Positions 33,419 through 42,636 of a stretch of DNA of 64,000 nucleotides are shown here, piece after piece. The stretch is from Rothia aerolata (GTDB lineage Bacteria; Actinomycetota; Actinomycetes; Actinomycetales; Micrococcaceae). The stretch is taken from contig NZ_BMDC01000003.1 in the NCBI RefSeq assembly GCF_014635585.1, positions 1 through 64,000 on the forward strand. Reading direction: 5' to 3'. Position numbers and translations under genes: made by a program. The notes beneath the pieces were generated by a model that was given only the letters and a program-made list of their open reading frames with translations, did no database searches and was not told where the DNA came from. Position 1 is the first letter of the stretch; every line of letters starts with the position of its first letter.

Positions 33419-34001
33419 AGCCGCCGGCGGAGTAGCTCAGAATGACGCCGGGGGTCAGCTCTATCTCGGCGAAGCGGCGCAGTAGCGCGGGGTCATCGTC
33501 TGAGATGCGTTCGACCACCAACCGCGTACCCTCGGCCGGGGAAACCACGGCGAGGGTGAGCATGGTGGGCACCCCTACCTCGCCGGTGGGGGTGGGGATG
33601 GGGTCGCCGTGAGGGTCCCGCACCGGGTGGCCCAGCACCGAGTCCATACGGTCAACCATAAAGTCAGAGACGGCGTGTTCGAGGGACTCCGCCTCGTCGT
33701 GCACCTGATCCCAGGTGTAGCCCAGCACCTGCACCAAAAAGGTCTCAATGAGGCGATGCCGCCGCACCATCTGCACCGCGTAGTAGCGCCCGCTTTCGGT
33801 CAGCTGCACCGGCTGGTAGGGGTGGTAGTCCACCAGGCCAGCGGAGGAGAGGCGCTTGAGAGCATCGGAAACCGAGGAGAGGCGGTTGCCGGTGCGGGCG
33901 GCAATCACGCTGGTGGTGGCTTGATCCCCAGACCATTCCGAGATAGCCCAAATGGTCTTGAGGTAGTTCTGGGTGCTTTCAGAGAGATCGGAGAGGGGCA
34001 T
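33345..34001 (-). CDS. DtxR/MntR-family metal-dependent repressor
   Basis: This 218-residue regulator has an N-terminal winged helix (LSESTQNYLKTIWAISEW, then TSVIAARTGNRLSSVSDALK), a metal-binding and dimer domain with HRLIETFLVQVLGYTWDQVHDEAESLEHAVS, and a C-terminal SH3-like domain. It should repress metal uptake when Mn2+ or Fe2+ is plentiful. It converges on the importer operon, and their ends overlap by 74 bases, so the two mRNAs are complementary there. Confidence 0.88.
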   Translation of the reverse strand: MPLSDLSESTQNYLKTIWAISEWSGDQATTSVIAARTGNRLSSVSDALKRLSSAGLVDYHPYQPVQLTESGRYYAVQMVRRHRLIETFLVQVLGYTWDQVHDEAESLEHAVSDFMVDRMDSVLGHPVRDPHGDPIPTPTGEVGVPTMLTLAVVSPAEGTRLVVERISDDDPALLRRFAEIELTPGVILSYSAGGFTLPGGQSLKLSAEDAAAVFVRAL

Positions 34002-34031
34002 GGGGAAAAGACTCTGCTTTCGGACTTGGGT

Positions 34032-34097
34032 GAGTGGCCGTGATGACGCCGAATGGCCGCGTTAGTCACGGCCGTTCGGCGCTATTGCGGCCACTCG
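34032..34097. repeat. nested hairpin upstream of the repressor gene
   Basis: An outer stem (GAGTGGCCG/CGGCCACTC) encloses an inner one (GCCGAATGGCCG/CGGCCGTTCGGC, one wobble). It lies between the glutamate-synthase-domain gene and the repressor gene, both on the minus strand, and so downstream of the former and upstream of the latter. There is no T-run. Confidence 0.7.
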
Positions 34098-34109
34098 ATG
34101 GAAGAACAC

Positions 34110-35660
34110 CTAGGCACGCTGGTGCTTGCGGTGCTCGGGGGTGAAGGAATGGGCGTTTGCTCGATCCCAGCGCTCCTGCCACTCTTCGGGAACATTGCCG
34201 GTGAGGAAAGCTCCCGGTTCAAACCAGTCGTAGAGGCGGGCATAGGAGAGGGCGTGGGTGGAGTCGGTGCGGTGGAAAACGTGCTCGGGGCCGAGATCCT
34301 TGAAAGAGCTCAGGCCCATTGAGGCGAGAATTCGCTTGGCAGAGTTCATCACGCCAAAATGATAGTTGCGCACGCGGGTGCCCTTATCGCCGGGGTCAAT
34401 ACCGCGCTGAAGCCACTTGCTCTGGGTGGCAACGCCCGAGGGGCACTCGTTGGTGTGGCACTTCTGGGCCTGAACGCAGCCGGTGGCCATCATCATGCCG
34501 CGGGCGGAATTGGTGAAGTCAGCGCCTAAGGCAATGCGGCGAATGACGTCGGCGCCGCCGGTAATCTTGCCGGCTGCACCGATAGAGACCTTATCGCGTA
34601 AACCGGCGCCCACCAGGGCATTCTGTACAATAATGAGCCCGTTGGTTAGCGGAACCCCCACCGAATCCTCGAACTCGATCGGGGCGGCACCGGTGCCGCC
34701 CTCAGCGCCGTCCACGGTAATCCAGTCGGGGCAAATACCGGTCTCAATCATCGCCTTGCACAGCGCCAGCACCTCAATCTCTGACCCCACGCAGAACTTA
34801 ATACCGATGGGTTTTCCGCCGGAGAGCCTGCGCAGCTGCCCGATAAACTCCATCAGCTCGCAGGGGGTGGAAAAGGCAGAGTGGGCGGCGGGGGAGATGC
34901 AGTCCTGGCCCATGGGCACGTGGCGGATTTCGGAGATTTCCCGGGTGATTTTATCTGCCGGCAGCAGGCCGCCCAGGCCGGGCTTTGCCCCCTGGGACAG
35001 CTTGATCATAATGCCCTTGACCTGCGGTAAGGCGGCATTCTTAGCAAAGAGCTCGGGGTTGAAGTTACCCTCTTCATCGCGGCAACCGAAGTAGCCGGAA
35101 CCGAACTCCCAGATGAGGTCGGCGCCGTATTCCAGGTGGTAGGGGGAGATACCTCCCTCACCGGTTTCATGGGCAAACCCACCCATGGCAGCACCCTTGT
35201 TCATGGCGCGCACCGCGTTGGCGGAGAGGGCGCCGAAGCTCATGGAAGAGATATTGAAGAGGGAAATGTCGTAGGGCTGGGTGCAGTCTGGCCCGCCCAA
35301 ACGCTGCCGGGGCTCGGCCTCCATTACGGGAACGGGTGCCATGGTGTGGCGTACCACGTCGTAGCCGATTTCAGACAAATTCTGCTCGGTGCCGAAGGCC
35401 TTTTCCCCGCTCTTACCCTTGGCATATTCATAAATCATGCCGCGGGTATCGCGGCTGAAAGGGCGGCCATCGCGGTTGGACTCAAAGAAGTACTGGCGAA
35501 TCTCCGGGCGAATAAATTCAAAACCGTAACGAGCCCGGCCCAGCACGGGAAAGTTGCGAAGAATAGCGTGCTTTTTCTGCAGAGCATCGTGGGCTGCCAG
35601 GCCGGCAAGGGAGGCACCGGCGGCGGCGCCGACGGTTTTTAGAATGTCAGAAGACTTCAC
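34110..35660 (-). CDS. FMN-binding glutamate-synthase-domain protein
   Basis: This 516-residue protein has the FMN-binding central domain of glutamate synthase without the amidotransferase part. GEGGISPYHLEYGADLIWE, KLSQGAKPGLGGLLPADKI, TVDGAEGGTGAAPIEFEDS and the cysteine-rich QAQKCHTNECPSGVATQ are characteristic. An N-terminal hydrophobic segment (about 8-25) may anchor it to the membrane. Its reaction is not settled; it is not a full glutamate synthase because no glutaminase domain or partner is near. Confidence 0.84.
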   Translation of the reverse strand: MKSSDILKTVGAAAGASLAGLAAHDALQKKHAILRNFPVLGRARYGFEFIRPEIRQYFFESNRDGRPFSRDTRGMIYEYAKGKSGEKAFGTEQNLSEIGYDVVRHTMAPVPVMEAEPRQRLGGPDCTQPYDISLFNISSMSFGALSANAVRAMNKGAAMGGFAHETGEGGISPYHLEYGADLIWEFGSGYFGCRDEEGNFNPELFAKNAALPQVKGIMIKLSQGAKPGLGGLLPADKITREISEIRHVPMGQDCISPAAHSAFSTPCELMEFIGQLRRLSGGKPIGIKFCVGSEIEVLALCKAMIETGICPDWITVDGAEGGTGAAPIEFEDSVGVPLTNGLIIVQNALVGAGLRDKVSIGAAGKITGGADVIRRIALGADFTNSARGMMMATGCVQAQKCHTNECPSGVATQSKWLQRGIDPGDKGTRVRNYHFGVMNSAKRILASMGLSSFKDLGPEHVFHRTDSTHALSYARLYDWFEPGAFLTGNVPEEWQERWDRANAHSFTPEHRKHQRA

Positions 35661-35795
35661 TCATACTCCTAAAAGTCGTGATTACCTTAAATCTACCTGC
35701 TCTACCTTAAGCCCTAAAAAATATTCACTCTTTCTTTGCTTGAAGGAAAGGTAGAGTCTTTTTCAGACGATAAGACTGAAAGCGTGATTGCAGTA

Positions 35796-36644
35796 ATGGA
35801 ACATTTAAGAGTGCATCCGCCGGTTTCGGGTAACTGGCTCAAAGAAGAAGGTGCACGGTATTTAGTAGCTTTGGATATCGATGGCACCCTGGTGCACCAC
35901 GATGGCACCATGACCGAGCGCGTAAAAACCGCCGTTGCCGAGGTGGTGGCTGCCGGACACGTTGTGGTGGTTTCCACCGGGCGTTCGCGGCAGGCCGCCC
36001 TACCGGTGGCGCGGCAGCTGGGGATTGAAAGAGGCTTTTTGGTGACCTCCAACGGAGCGGTGACCCTGGAGCTTTCCCCCGAGTATGAGCGCGGCTACCG
36101 GGTGCGCGATTGCGTGAGCTTCAACCCGCAGCGGGCGGTGTCGATTTTGCAGGAGAAGATTCCTTACGCGCAGATGGCGCTGGAGTCGCCCACCGGCGAG
36201 ATTTTTGCTACCGATGATTTTCAGGACGGTTCTTTTGGCGCCGCCTCCACCCCTGTCTCCAAGGAGCAGCTGCGCGAGATGGGCAAGGCAACCCGCGTGG
36301 TGGTTTTTGCCGAGGACGTTTCGGTGGAGGACTTCAAGCGCGCTATTTATGCCGCCGGTCTGCACGGGGTCAACTACGCGGTGGGCTGGACTGCCTGGTT
36401 AGACTTGGCCGCCCACGGTGTTTCCAAGGCATCTGCCCTGGAACAGCTACGGCGTCATCTGCACATTGACCCAGCGCACACCATCGCGGTGGGCGATGGC
36501 CACAACGATATTGAGATGCTGCACTGGGCAGCGCGCGGGGTGGCTATGGGCGAGGCCCCCGATGAGGTAATCGATACCGCCGATGAGGTAACGCTCAGTG
36601 TCTATGAGGACGGCGTGGCGGAGGTTTTGGATTCGTTGCTCTAG
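35796..36644 (+). CDS. HAD-superfamily phosphatase, Cof type
   Basis: The product of about 282 residues is a second IIB HAD hydrolase. It has motif I ALDIDGTLVHHDG, motif II VVSTGRSRQAA, a large cap domain with GVNYAVGWTAWLDLAAHGVSK, and motif IV VGDGHNDIEMLHWA. It probably acts on sugar phosphates or flavin-type phosphates. ATG 35796 is preferred because the frame upstream starts with TTG and encodes an unrelated segment; GTG 35784 is possible. Confidence 0.84.
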   Translation: MEHLRVHPPVSGNWLKEEGARYLVALDIDGTLVHHDGTMTERVKTAVAEVVAAGHVVVVSTGRSRQAALPVARQLGIERGFLVTSNGAVTLELSPEYERGYRVRDCVSFNPQRAVSILQEKIPYAQMALESPTGEIFATDDFQDGSFGAASTPVSKEQLREMGKATRVVVFAEDVSVEDFKRAIYAAGLHGVNYAVGWTAWLDLAAHGVSKASALEQLRRHLHIDPAHTIAVGDGHNDIEMLHWAARGVAMGEAPDEVIDTADEVTLSVYEDGVAEVLDSLL

Positions 36645-36660
36645 GCTCACCCTCCCTCCC

Positions 36661-36730
36661 GCGAGGGGTCACATATCGTTCAAAAAAGAGCTGTTTTAGG
36701 CCAATTCTTGAACGATATGTGACCCCTCGG
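36661..36730. repeat. long intergenic hairpin
   Basis: Arms of about 22 bases (GAGGGGTCACATATCGTTCA and its complement) enclose a 24-base loop. It starts 17 bases after the HAD gene and has no T-run. It may stabilise the transcript end or be another dispersed element, but it occurs only once in the window. Confidence 0.8.
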
Positions 36731-36780
36731 GGCTTTAAAAGGGTGCGGATGACCAATAACGTCATAGACAGTCTCACTCC

Positions 36781-36808
36781 TTGGAAAAAATAAGCACCCT
36801 GATAAGGT
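36781..36808 (+). promoter_or_regulatory. candidate promoter of the opuC-type operon
   Basis: TTGGAA (36781-36786) and TAAGGT (36803-36808) are separated by 16 bases, about 40 bases before the first permease start. GGAGGAG follows as a strong ribosome site. Confidence 0.4.
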
Positions 36809-36846
36809 GGGTTAATGATTGATACACCGCAGGGCGGAGGAGTTCC

Positions 36847-37488
36847 ATGGGATCTTATCTATCTGATCGGTGGGAACAGATACTCTCAGCAAGCTGGCAA
36901 CATTTTTCCCTGGTTGCCCAGTGTCTGATTCTTGCCACCGTTATAGCTATCGCCATAGCTGCCTTTTGTTATCAGAACAAAACGCTCTCTGGCATTGCTA
37001 ATTCTGTTTCAGCGGTGGGCCTCACCATTCCATCCTTTGCCCTCATCGGTTTGATGATCGCTCCCCTTGGTTTTGGCGTTGCCCCGGCTGTTACCGTGGT
37101 GACCTTCTACTGTCTGCTCCCCATTTTGCGCAATGCTCTGGTGGGTTTGAGCGGGGTTGACCGCAGTCTGGTAGAGGCTGCCCGCGGTATTGGCATGTCT
37201 CGGGTTGCCACCTTTTTCAGGGTGGAACTGCCCCTGGCCTGGCCGGTGATTCTAGCCGGTATGCGGGTTTCTGCCCAGATGACTATGGGCGTTGCCGCCG
37301 TGAGCGCCTACGTACTGGGCCCCGGCTTGGGTAGCTTTATTTTCTCTGGCCTGTCCCGTTTGGGAGGGGCCAATTCTTTTGAATCCGTGGTCACCGGCGT
37401 GGTTGCGGTGGTTGTTATTGCTCTTATTCTTGATGGCCTGCTTGTTCTGCTGGGTCGTTTGACTACTTCACGAGGTATCCGTGTCTAA
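36847..37488 (+). CDS. compatible-solute ABC transporter permease, OpuCB-like
   Basis: This 213-residue permease has five or six membrane segments. VEAARGIGMSRVATFFRVELPLAWPVILAGMR is the EAA loop that contacts the ATPase, and GLTIPSFALIGLM is typical of OpuCB/ProW-type subunits. It imports glycine betaine, choline, carnitine or proline; which one cannot be told. It overlaps the ATPase gene by eight bases. Confidence 0.87.
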   Translation: MGSYLSDRWEQILSASWQHFSLVAQCLILATVIAIAIAAFCYQNKTLSGIANSVSAVGLTIPSFALIGLMIAPLGFGVAPAVTVVTFYCLLPILRNALVGLSGVDRSLVEAARGIGMSRVATFFRVELPLAWPVILAGMRVSAQMTMGVAAVSAYVLGPGLGSFIFSGLSRLGGANSFESVVTGVVAVVVIALILDGLLVLLGRLTTSRGIRV

Positions 37489-38872
37489 TTCATCGAAAAT
37501 TACCGGCGCTACTATTCTGCTGGAAAATGTCACTAAGTCTTACGGTAGTAAAAAGCCAGCGGTCAACCAGCTGACTCTTGAGATTCCCGCGGGCCAGACC
37601 GTGATGTTCGTTGGCCCCTCTGGCTGTGGTAAAACCACCACTCTCAAGATGATTAACCGGCTGATTGAGCCTACTTCGGGCCGCATCGTTATCAACGGTG
37701 AAGACGTCACCAAGATGAACGGCGACGATCTGCGGCGTCGTATTGGTTACGTGATTCAAGCCGGCGGTCTGCTGCCACACCTGACGGTGGGCGCTAACGT
37801 GGGCCTGGTTCCCAAGATGCTCAAGTGGGATAAGGAGAGAATCAGGCAGCGCACCGATGAGCTGCTTGACCTGGTTTCTCTTGACCCCGAGATCTACCGC
37901 GACCGTTACCCCAAGCAGCTCTCGGGCGGCCAGCAGCAGAGAGTCGGCGTGGCTCGTGCCCTGGCGGCTGACCCGCCGGTTTTGCTGATGGATGAGCCCT
38001 TCGGCGCGGTGGATCCGATTACCCGCCAGCGCCTGCAGGAAGAGCTGATTCACGTTCAGGCGGAGCTGCATAAGACCATCGTTTTCGTAACCCACGATTT
38101 CGATGAGGCAGTGAAGCTGGGCGACTGGATCGTGATCTTCAACGAGGGCGGAAAGATTGAGCAGTACGGTACCCCAGAGCAGATTCTTGCCCACCCCGCT
38201 AACGAGTTCGTGGAAGACTTTATCGGCTCCGGCGCGGGTCTGAAGCAGCTGGGCCTGGCTCGCGTTCGCGACGTGCGCATGCGCCAGCTGCCCACGGTGG
38301 ATTTGGGTGAGGACGCCGCCGCGGCGGCTAACCGCCTCACGGAAGCGCACGCGATCCGCGGCGTCGTCCTTGATCAGCACGACCGCCCGGTGGGCTGGAT
38401 TTCCCGCAGGCATCTGGAGAAGATGTCCACGGTAGTTCTTCCCGATGAAAAGGGTGTGCCCACAGTGGGTGAATCCTCGACCCTCGACGACGCCCTGGAT
38501 ACCATGCTGGTGGCCGGCTCATCGGAGGCGGCGGTGACCGGCGCTCGCGGCCGCTACCGGGGCGTGATTACCGTGAACACGGTGATTCGCGCTATTGAGG
38601 GTCTCTCGCACGAGGCAGTGGAGGAGGTCTCGGTTCCGGTGGGCCACAACACCGGCGCTATTCCCGTGGCAACCACCGCTGAGAACGGGGTGATTACCTA
38701 TGAGATGGCTGAAGACGATCAGCAGAAGGAAGACGAGTGGCTGACCTCGGCTAACCGGGAGTGGTCTGAGACCGACCGCCAGAAGTGGGAAAACTACAGT
38801 AGCCTTGACCCCGCTGAGGACGTGGTGGGGGAAGACCCTAACCTCAAGGGCTCGGGGAGTGAGCGTGCATGA
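37481..38872 (+). CDS. compatible-solute ABC transporter ATP-binding protein, OpuCA-like
   Basis: This 463-residue ATPase has Walker A VGPSGCGKTTTLKM (about 43-56), signature QLSGGQQQRVGVARAL and Walker B PVLLMDEPFGAVDP, followed by two CBS-type modules (about 270-390), which sense ionic strength in OpuA relatives. A polar C-terminal tail of about 60 residues follows and is not recognised. GTG 37481 overlaps the previous gene. The complement of GGACGACGCC at 38360 encodes GVVL in the CBS region. Confidence 0.9.
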   Translation: MSNSSKITGATILLENVTKSYGSKKPAVNQLTLEIPAGQTVMFVGPSGCGKTTTLKMINRLIEPTSGRIVINGEDVTKMNGDDLRRRIGYVIQAGGLLPHLTVGANVGLVPKMLKWDKERIRQRTDELLDLVSLDPEIYRDRYPKQLSGGQQQRVGVARALAADPPVLLMDEPFGAVDPITRQRLQEELIHVQAELHKTIVFVTHDFDEAVKLGDWIVIFNEGGKIEQYGTPEQILAHPANEFVEDFIGSGAGLKQLGLARVRDVRMRQLPTVDLGEDAAAAANRLTEAHAIRGVVLDQHDRPVGWISRRHLEKMSTVVLPDEKGVPTVGESSTLDDALDTMLVAGSSEAAVTGARGRYRGVITVNTVIRAIEGLSHEAVEEVSVPVGHNTGAIPVATTAENGVITYEMAEDDQQKEDEWLTSANREWSETDRQKWENYSSLDPAEDVVGEDPNLKGSGSERA

Positions 38873-39633
38873 GCGCAACAACAAGCGAGAAAACTGCGGA
38901 TCTCACAGCCGGCAGTAGCTGGAAGGCCCTGGTTATTCAGCCCATTGCGCTGGCGGTGATTCTGGGGCTGATGGTGTGGTGGTTGTTTGCCGCTGACCTC
39001 ACCGAGACCGAGCGGATTACCCTGGATCCTGGCTACCTGTGGGGTCTGACCCTTCAGCATCTGAAGCTCACGGCGGTTTCTGCCCTCTTCGTGCTGATTA
39101 CGGCGATTCCGCTGGGAATTTTGCTGACCCGCAGGCCTTTCCGCGGCGTATCCGGGCTGTTTATGGCTCTGGCTAACATCGGCCAGGCTGCCCCCATTGT
39201 GGGTCTGATTGTGCTGTTTGCTTTCTGGATGGGCTTTGGCACCCCCGCAGCGATGGTCACCCTGGTGGCCTACGCTTTTCTGCCGGTTCTCAAGAACACT
39301 ATGGTGGGCTTGGACGCTGTGGACGCGCGGCTCATCGAGGCCGCACGGGGCATGGGCATGAGCGCCCTGACCGTGCTGTGGAAGGTTGAGCTTCCCCTGG
39401 CTGTGCCGGTGATGCTTGCCGGTATTCGCACCGCCCTGGTTCTGCTGGTGGGTTCAGCTACCCTGGCGACCTTTATTGACGGCGGTGGCTTGGGTCTGCT
39501 GATTACCACCGGGGTGAATTTGGCTCTGGACCGGGTGCTGATTTTTGGTTCTTTGCTGGTGGCTGTTTTTGCCTTGATTATTGACTGGATTGCTCGCGTG
39601 GTCGAGTACCTTGCAACTCCGAAGGGGCTTTAG
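38869..39633 (+). CDS. compatible-solute ABC transporter permease, OpuCD-like
   Basis: This 254-residue second permease has an EAA loop (LIEAARGMGMSALTVLWKVEL) and TALVLLVGSATLATFIDGGG, which is typical of the OpuCD subunit. The first 30 residues are soluble. It overlaps the ATPase gene by four bases. Confidence 0.88.
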   Translation: MSATTSEKTADLTAGSSWKALVIQPIALAVILGLMVWWLFAADLTETERITLDPGYLWGLTLQHLKLTAVSALFVLITAIPLGILLTRRPFRGVSGLFMALANIGQAAPIVGLIVLFAFWMGFGTPAAMVTLVAYAFLPVLKNTMVGLDAVDARLIEAARGMGMSALTVLWKVELPLAVPVMLAGIRTALVLLVGSATLATFIDGGGLGLLITTGVNLALDRVLIFGSLLVAVFALIIDWIARVVEYLATPKGL

Positions 39634-39635
39634 AC

Positions 39636-40616
39636 ATGAAGACTTCAAGAATGCGTAGCCTTGCTGCTATTGCGGCGATTTCGGTCTTGGGCCTCACCGG
39701 GTGCGGGTTAAAGCCCTCTACCTCTGAGGTACCTGCGGCCGAGGCTGGCAGTATTCAGCCGGTGCCCGGCGCCGAAGGGCAGAGCCTGACCATCGGTTCT
39801 AAGAACTTTACCGAGCAGTTGATTCTGGGCAAGATTGCTGTGCTCACCGCCCAGGCAGCGGGTTTTGACGTGGTGGATATGACCAACATTCCCGGTTCCC
39901 AGCCTGCCCGCGAAGTGCTGGTCAATGGTGAGGTTGATATGGAGTGGGAGTACACCGGTACCGCCTGGCTCTCTTACATGGGCAAGGGCACCACCATTGC
40001 CGATAGCGCTGAAATGTATAAGGCGGTGCATGATGCTGACCTGGAGAACGGCCTAACCTGGGGCGAGCCCAGCCCGCTGAATAACACCTACGCTATGGCG
40101 GTGCGGTCTGACTATGCGCAGGAGAAGGGCATCAGCAAGCTCTCCGACATGGCGAAGGTTCCGGTTGAAGAGCGCACCATGTGCTTGGAGACCGAGTTCA
40201 ATTCCCGCCCCGATGGCTTCAACGGAATGCTTGAGGCATACGGGCTAGAGCGCGGTGCCGCAGACGGCGTGCCGGAGTCTAATATCTCGATTATGGATAC
40301 CGGTACGGTCTATACCGCTACAGACCAGGGCACCTGCAATTTCGGTGAGGTTTTCACTACCGACGGCCGTATTAACTCCCTGGATTTGACCGTGCTCGAA
40401 GACGACCGCCAGTATTTTCCCGCCTATAACGCTTCAGCGGTAATGGGAACCGACGTGGTTGAGCAGTACCCCGAGCTGGCCGATGAGTTCAATAAGGTGG
40501 GCCAGGCGCTCAATAACGATGTTATGCGCGAGCTGAACCTGAAGGTGGATGTTGAGGGCCAGGAACCCGCTAACGTTGCCTATGACTGGATGAAGCAGGA
40601 AGGCTTTATCCAGTAG
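39636..40616 (+). CDS. compatible-solute-binding lipoprotein, OpuCC-like
   Basis: This 326-residue lipoprotein has a signal sequence with lipobox LTGC (about 20-23). The OpuAC-type fold starts at LTIGSKNFTEQLILGKI and includes NGEVDMEWEYTGTAWL, the segment that usually forms the quaternary-ammonium pocket. It is the last gene of the four-gene importer operon, three bases after the second permease. Confidence 0.9.
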   Translation: MKTSRMRSLAAIAAISVLGLTGCGLKPSTSEVPAAEAGSIQPVPGAEGQSLTIGSKNFTEQLILGKIAVLTAQAAGFDVVDMTNIPGSQPAREVLVNGEVDMEWEYTGTAWLSYMGKGTTIADSAEMYKAVHDADLENGLTWGEPSPLNNTYAMAVRSDYAQEKGISKLSDMAKVPVEERTMCLETEFNSRPDGFNGMLEAYGLERGAADGVPESNISIMDTGTVYTATDQGTCNFGEVFTTDGRINSLDLTVLEDDRQYFPAYNASAVMGTDVVEQYPELADEFNKVGQALNNDVMRELNLKVDVEGQEPANVAYDWMKQEGFIQ

Positions 40617-40625
40617 GCTCACAAC

Positions 40626-40994
40626 ATGATTCTTTTCTTTGACCCCGACTGCGGTCTCTGCGCTCGCGCTGCTACTTTTCTGGGGCGTTTAGATTTGGGT
40701 GTGGAGATTGCTCCGGGTTGGAACGAGGAGCTTCTGGTTCACGGGGTTGATTTTGGGCGTTTTGCCCGGGCGATTCCGCTGGTGCTGGAGGGCGGGCAGG
40801 TCTGCTACGGTGCGGTGGCGATTGCGCTGGCTTTGAAAACGAGTGGACGCCGCTGGGTAAGGTGTGCCGGTGCCCTGATGCTGGCGCCGGGGTTGAGGCC
40901 GGTGGCGGAGAAGGTCTATAGGGCTGTGGCAGAAAACCGCTGGCGGCTACCCGGTTCAACCTGTACGGTTTCGCCGAGTCATGGTGGGAAATAA
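40626..40994 (+). CDS. DCC-family thiol-disulfide oxidoreductase (DUF393)
   Basis: This 122-residue protein begins with FFDPDCGLCARAATFLGRLD, the DxxCxxC motif of the DCC family (C9 and C12). Such proteins resemble thioredoxins and are predicted to handle dithiols. It follows the binding-protein gene after nine bases and may be co-transcribed. Its partner is unknown. Confidence 0.75.
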   Translation: MILFFDPDCGLCARAATFLGRLDLGVEIAPGWNEELLVHGVDFGRFARAIPLVLEGGQVCYGAVAIALALKTSGRRWVRCAGALMLAPGLRPVAEKVYRAVAENRWRLPGSTCTVSPSHGGK

Positions 40995-41048
40995 GAGGGT
41001 AGAGGGCGCTAGCTTTCAGTAGAATTTCCCTTGAATTTGGGAGGTTTC

Positions 41049-41969
41049 ATGCTGGGCGTTCTTGAGGGTTTTTCGATTATTGGCATTGTGGTGGCAGTGG
41101 GCTACCTGGTGGCAAGACTTGAGATTCTTGAGAAGAACGCCGGGCTGGTGCTCAACCGTTTTGCTTTCTTCATCGCCCTGCCGGCGCTGATGTTTGTGAC
41201 CCTCTCGCAGGCTGATCTTTCGGTGATTTTTAGTGGCCGCCTACCGGTGGCTGCGGTGAGTTTTGTGGTGGTGGCGGCCCTCTACGGGCTGGTTTTTGGG
41301 GTGCTGGCGAAGAAAGGGGCAGGCCGCACCATTATGGGTGCTACGGGGGCGGGTATGCTCAATGCCAACAATATGGGCCTGCCGGTCTCGATCTATATTT
41401 TTGGAGACCCTGCCCAGGTGGCTCCCATTCTGCTTTTTCAGTTGATTTTTCTTACCCCGCCTCTGCTGGCTTCTATGGATATTATTGCCCACGGTAGGTT
41501 CCGGCCCAGGGATGTTCTGACCCAGCCCGTTCGTAACCCCCTGGTGATTGGTTCGGCACTGGGCATTGCGGTTAATGCTCTGGGCTGGGGCGTGCCCGAG
41601 GTGATTTTTGAGCCCCTGGATATTATTGGCGGTGCGGGTATTCCGCTGATTCTAATTTCTTTCGGTATGTCTCTGCGGGGTAATAGGCCGCTGACGGTCA
41701 AAGACCAGCGGGCTGAAACCCTGACCGCGGTTTTTCTTAAGGTGGCGGTAATGCCCCTGGTTGCCTATCTTTCGGGAAAGTACCTCTTTGCCCTGCCCCA
41801 AGACGACCTGGTGGCAGCCACTATTCTGGGTGGTCTGCCCACCGCTCAGAACCTCTTTAACTATGCGGCGCGCTACCAGCAGTCAGTGGTTTTGTGCCGA
41901 GATATTGTTTTGCTTTCAACGGTGGCGGCTGTTCCTGCCATGCTACTGATTTCTTGGTTGCTGCACTGA
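41049..41969 (+). CDS. AEC-family auxin-efflux-carrier-like transporter
   Basis: The product of about 306 residues has ten hydrophobic segments. It has the AEC family features of NRFAFFIALPALMF near residue 40, NANNMGLPVSIYIFGD, and GGLPTAQNLFNYAARY. Homologues export malate or other organic anions. ATG 41049 is chosen for GGGAGG four to six bases upstream; a TTG start 18 bases earlier lacks a site. Confidence 0.83.
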   Translation: MLGVLEGFSIIGIVVAVGYLVARLEILEKNAGLVLNRFAFFIALPALMFVTLSQADLSVIFSGRLPVAAVSFVVVAALYGLVFGVLAKKGAGRTIMGATGAGMLNANNMGLPVSIYIFGDPAQVAPILLFQLIFLTPPLLASMDIIAHGRFRPRDVLTQPVRNPLVIGSALGIAVNALGWGVPEVIFEPLDIIGGAGIPLILISFGMSLRGNRPLTVKDQRAETLTAVFLKVAVMPLVAYLSGKYLFALPQDDLVAATILGGLPTAQNLFNYAARYQQSVVLCRDIVLLSTVAAVPAMLLISWLLH

Positions 41970-41989
41970 TACCGCGAGGTCAGGGAGTG

Positions 41990-42601
41990 CTAAGGCTGAT
42001 CTAGTCTAATCATGAGTTCCACCAGTGCGGGCAGGGCTGCTTCCTGTTCCTGGTAGAGGGCCCGCACCAGGGTTTTGCTGACCGCCTGGGCCGAGATTCC
42101 CAGGGCTGCCGCGATTGCTTTTTGCTGGCCGCGCACCCCGGGCACAGCCAGGTCGATGACCCGATTTTCCGCCGTCGTGCGGTTGGCCGCTACGCGGTAG
42201 AGCAGCCGCGCCAGGCCGGTGGCCTGCTCAGAGAAGGTACGGTCTGCTGAAAGAATGACGACGCCGCGGGCCGGCGAGCCGGTTTGTGCCTGTTCGACTG
42301 CCAGGCGGGTGAAGTCGAGAGAGTCGCCGGTGCAGTCGGTGGTGGCTACTGCGCCTAAGGCTGAGGCAAAGCGGGGCGCTTTGAGCTCACCGATTCCGAT
42401 TCCTACCCAGAAGGCGTTATTTTGGGCGGCCAGAAGCATGGCTCGGGCGGCGGATTCGGCGGTGTCAAAGGCGCCCTGGAGTTCATCGGGGTAGGTTTGG
42501 GTGAAGCCGATGCTGGGTTCGACTGCTTCAAGCCTGCCTAGCAGGGCTTCTGGGGTGAGCGTTGCCTGGGCGTTGCGGCGGATTAGGGTGAGAAGGTACA
42601 T
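41990..42601 (-). CDS. unrecognised protein with C-terminal helix-turn-helix
   Basis: This 203-residue protein is of a family I do not recognise. The last third (about 158-195) reads RGQQKAIAAALGISAQAVSK, a clear helix-turn-helix, so it is probably DNA-binding. The first part is a mixed alpha/beta sequence with FWVGIGIGELKAPRF and GVVILSADRTF, which recalls SatD-like proteins. There is no signal peptide. It converges with the AEC gene; ends are about 20 bases apart. Confidence 0.6.
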   Translation of the reverse strand: MYLLTLIRRNAQATLTPEALLGRLEAVEPSIGFTQTYPDELQGAFDTAESAARAMLLAAQNNAFWVGIGIGELKAPRFASALGAVATTDCTGDSLDFTRLAVEQAQTGSPARGVVILSADRTFSEQATGLARLLYRVAANRTTAENRVIDLAVPGVRGQQKAIAAALGISAQAVSKTLVRALYQEQEAALPALVELMIRLDQP

Positions 42602-42636
42602 GGTTCCAGTATGGCGGAATTTTAGGGGGAGTGAGC

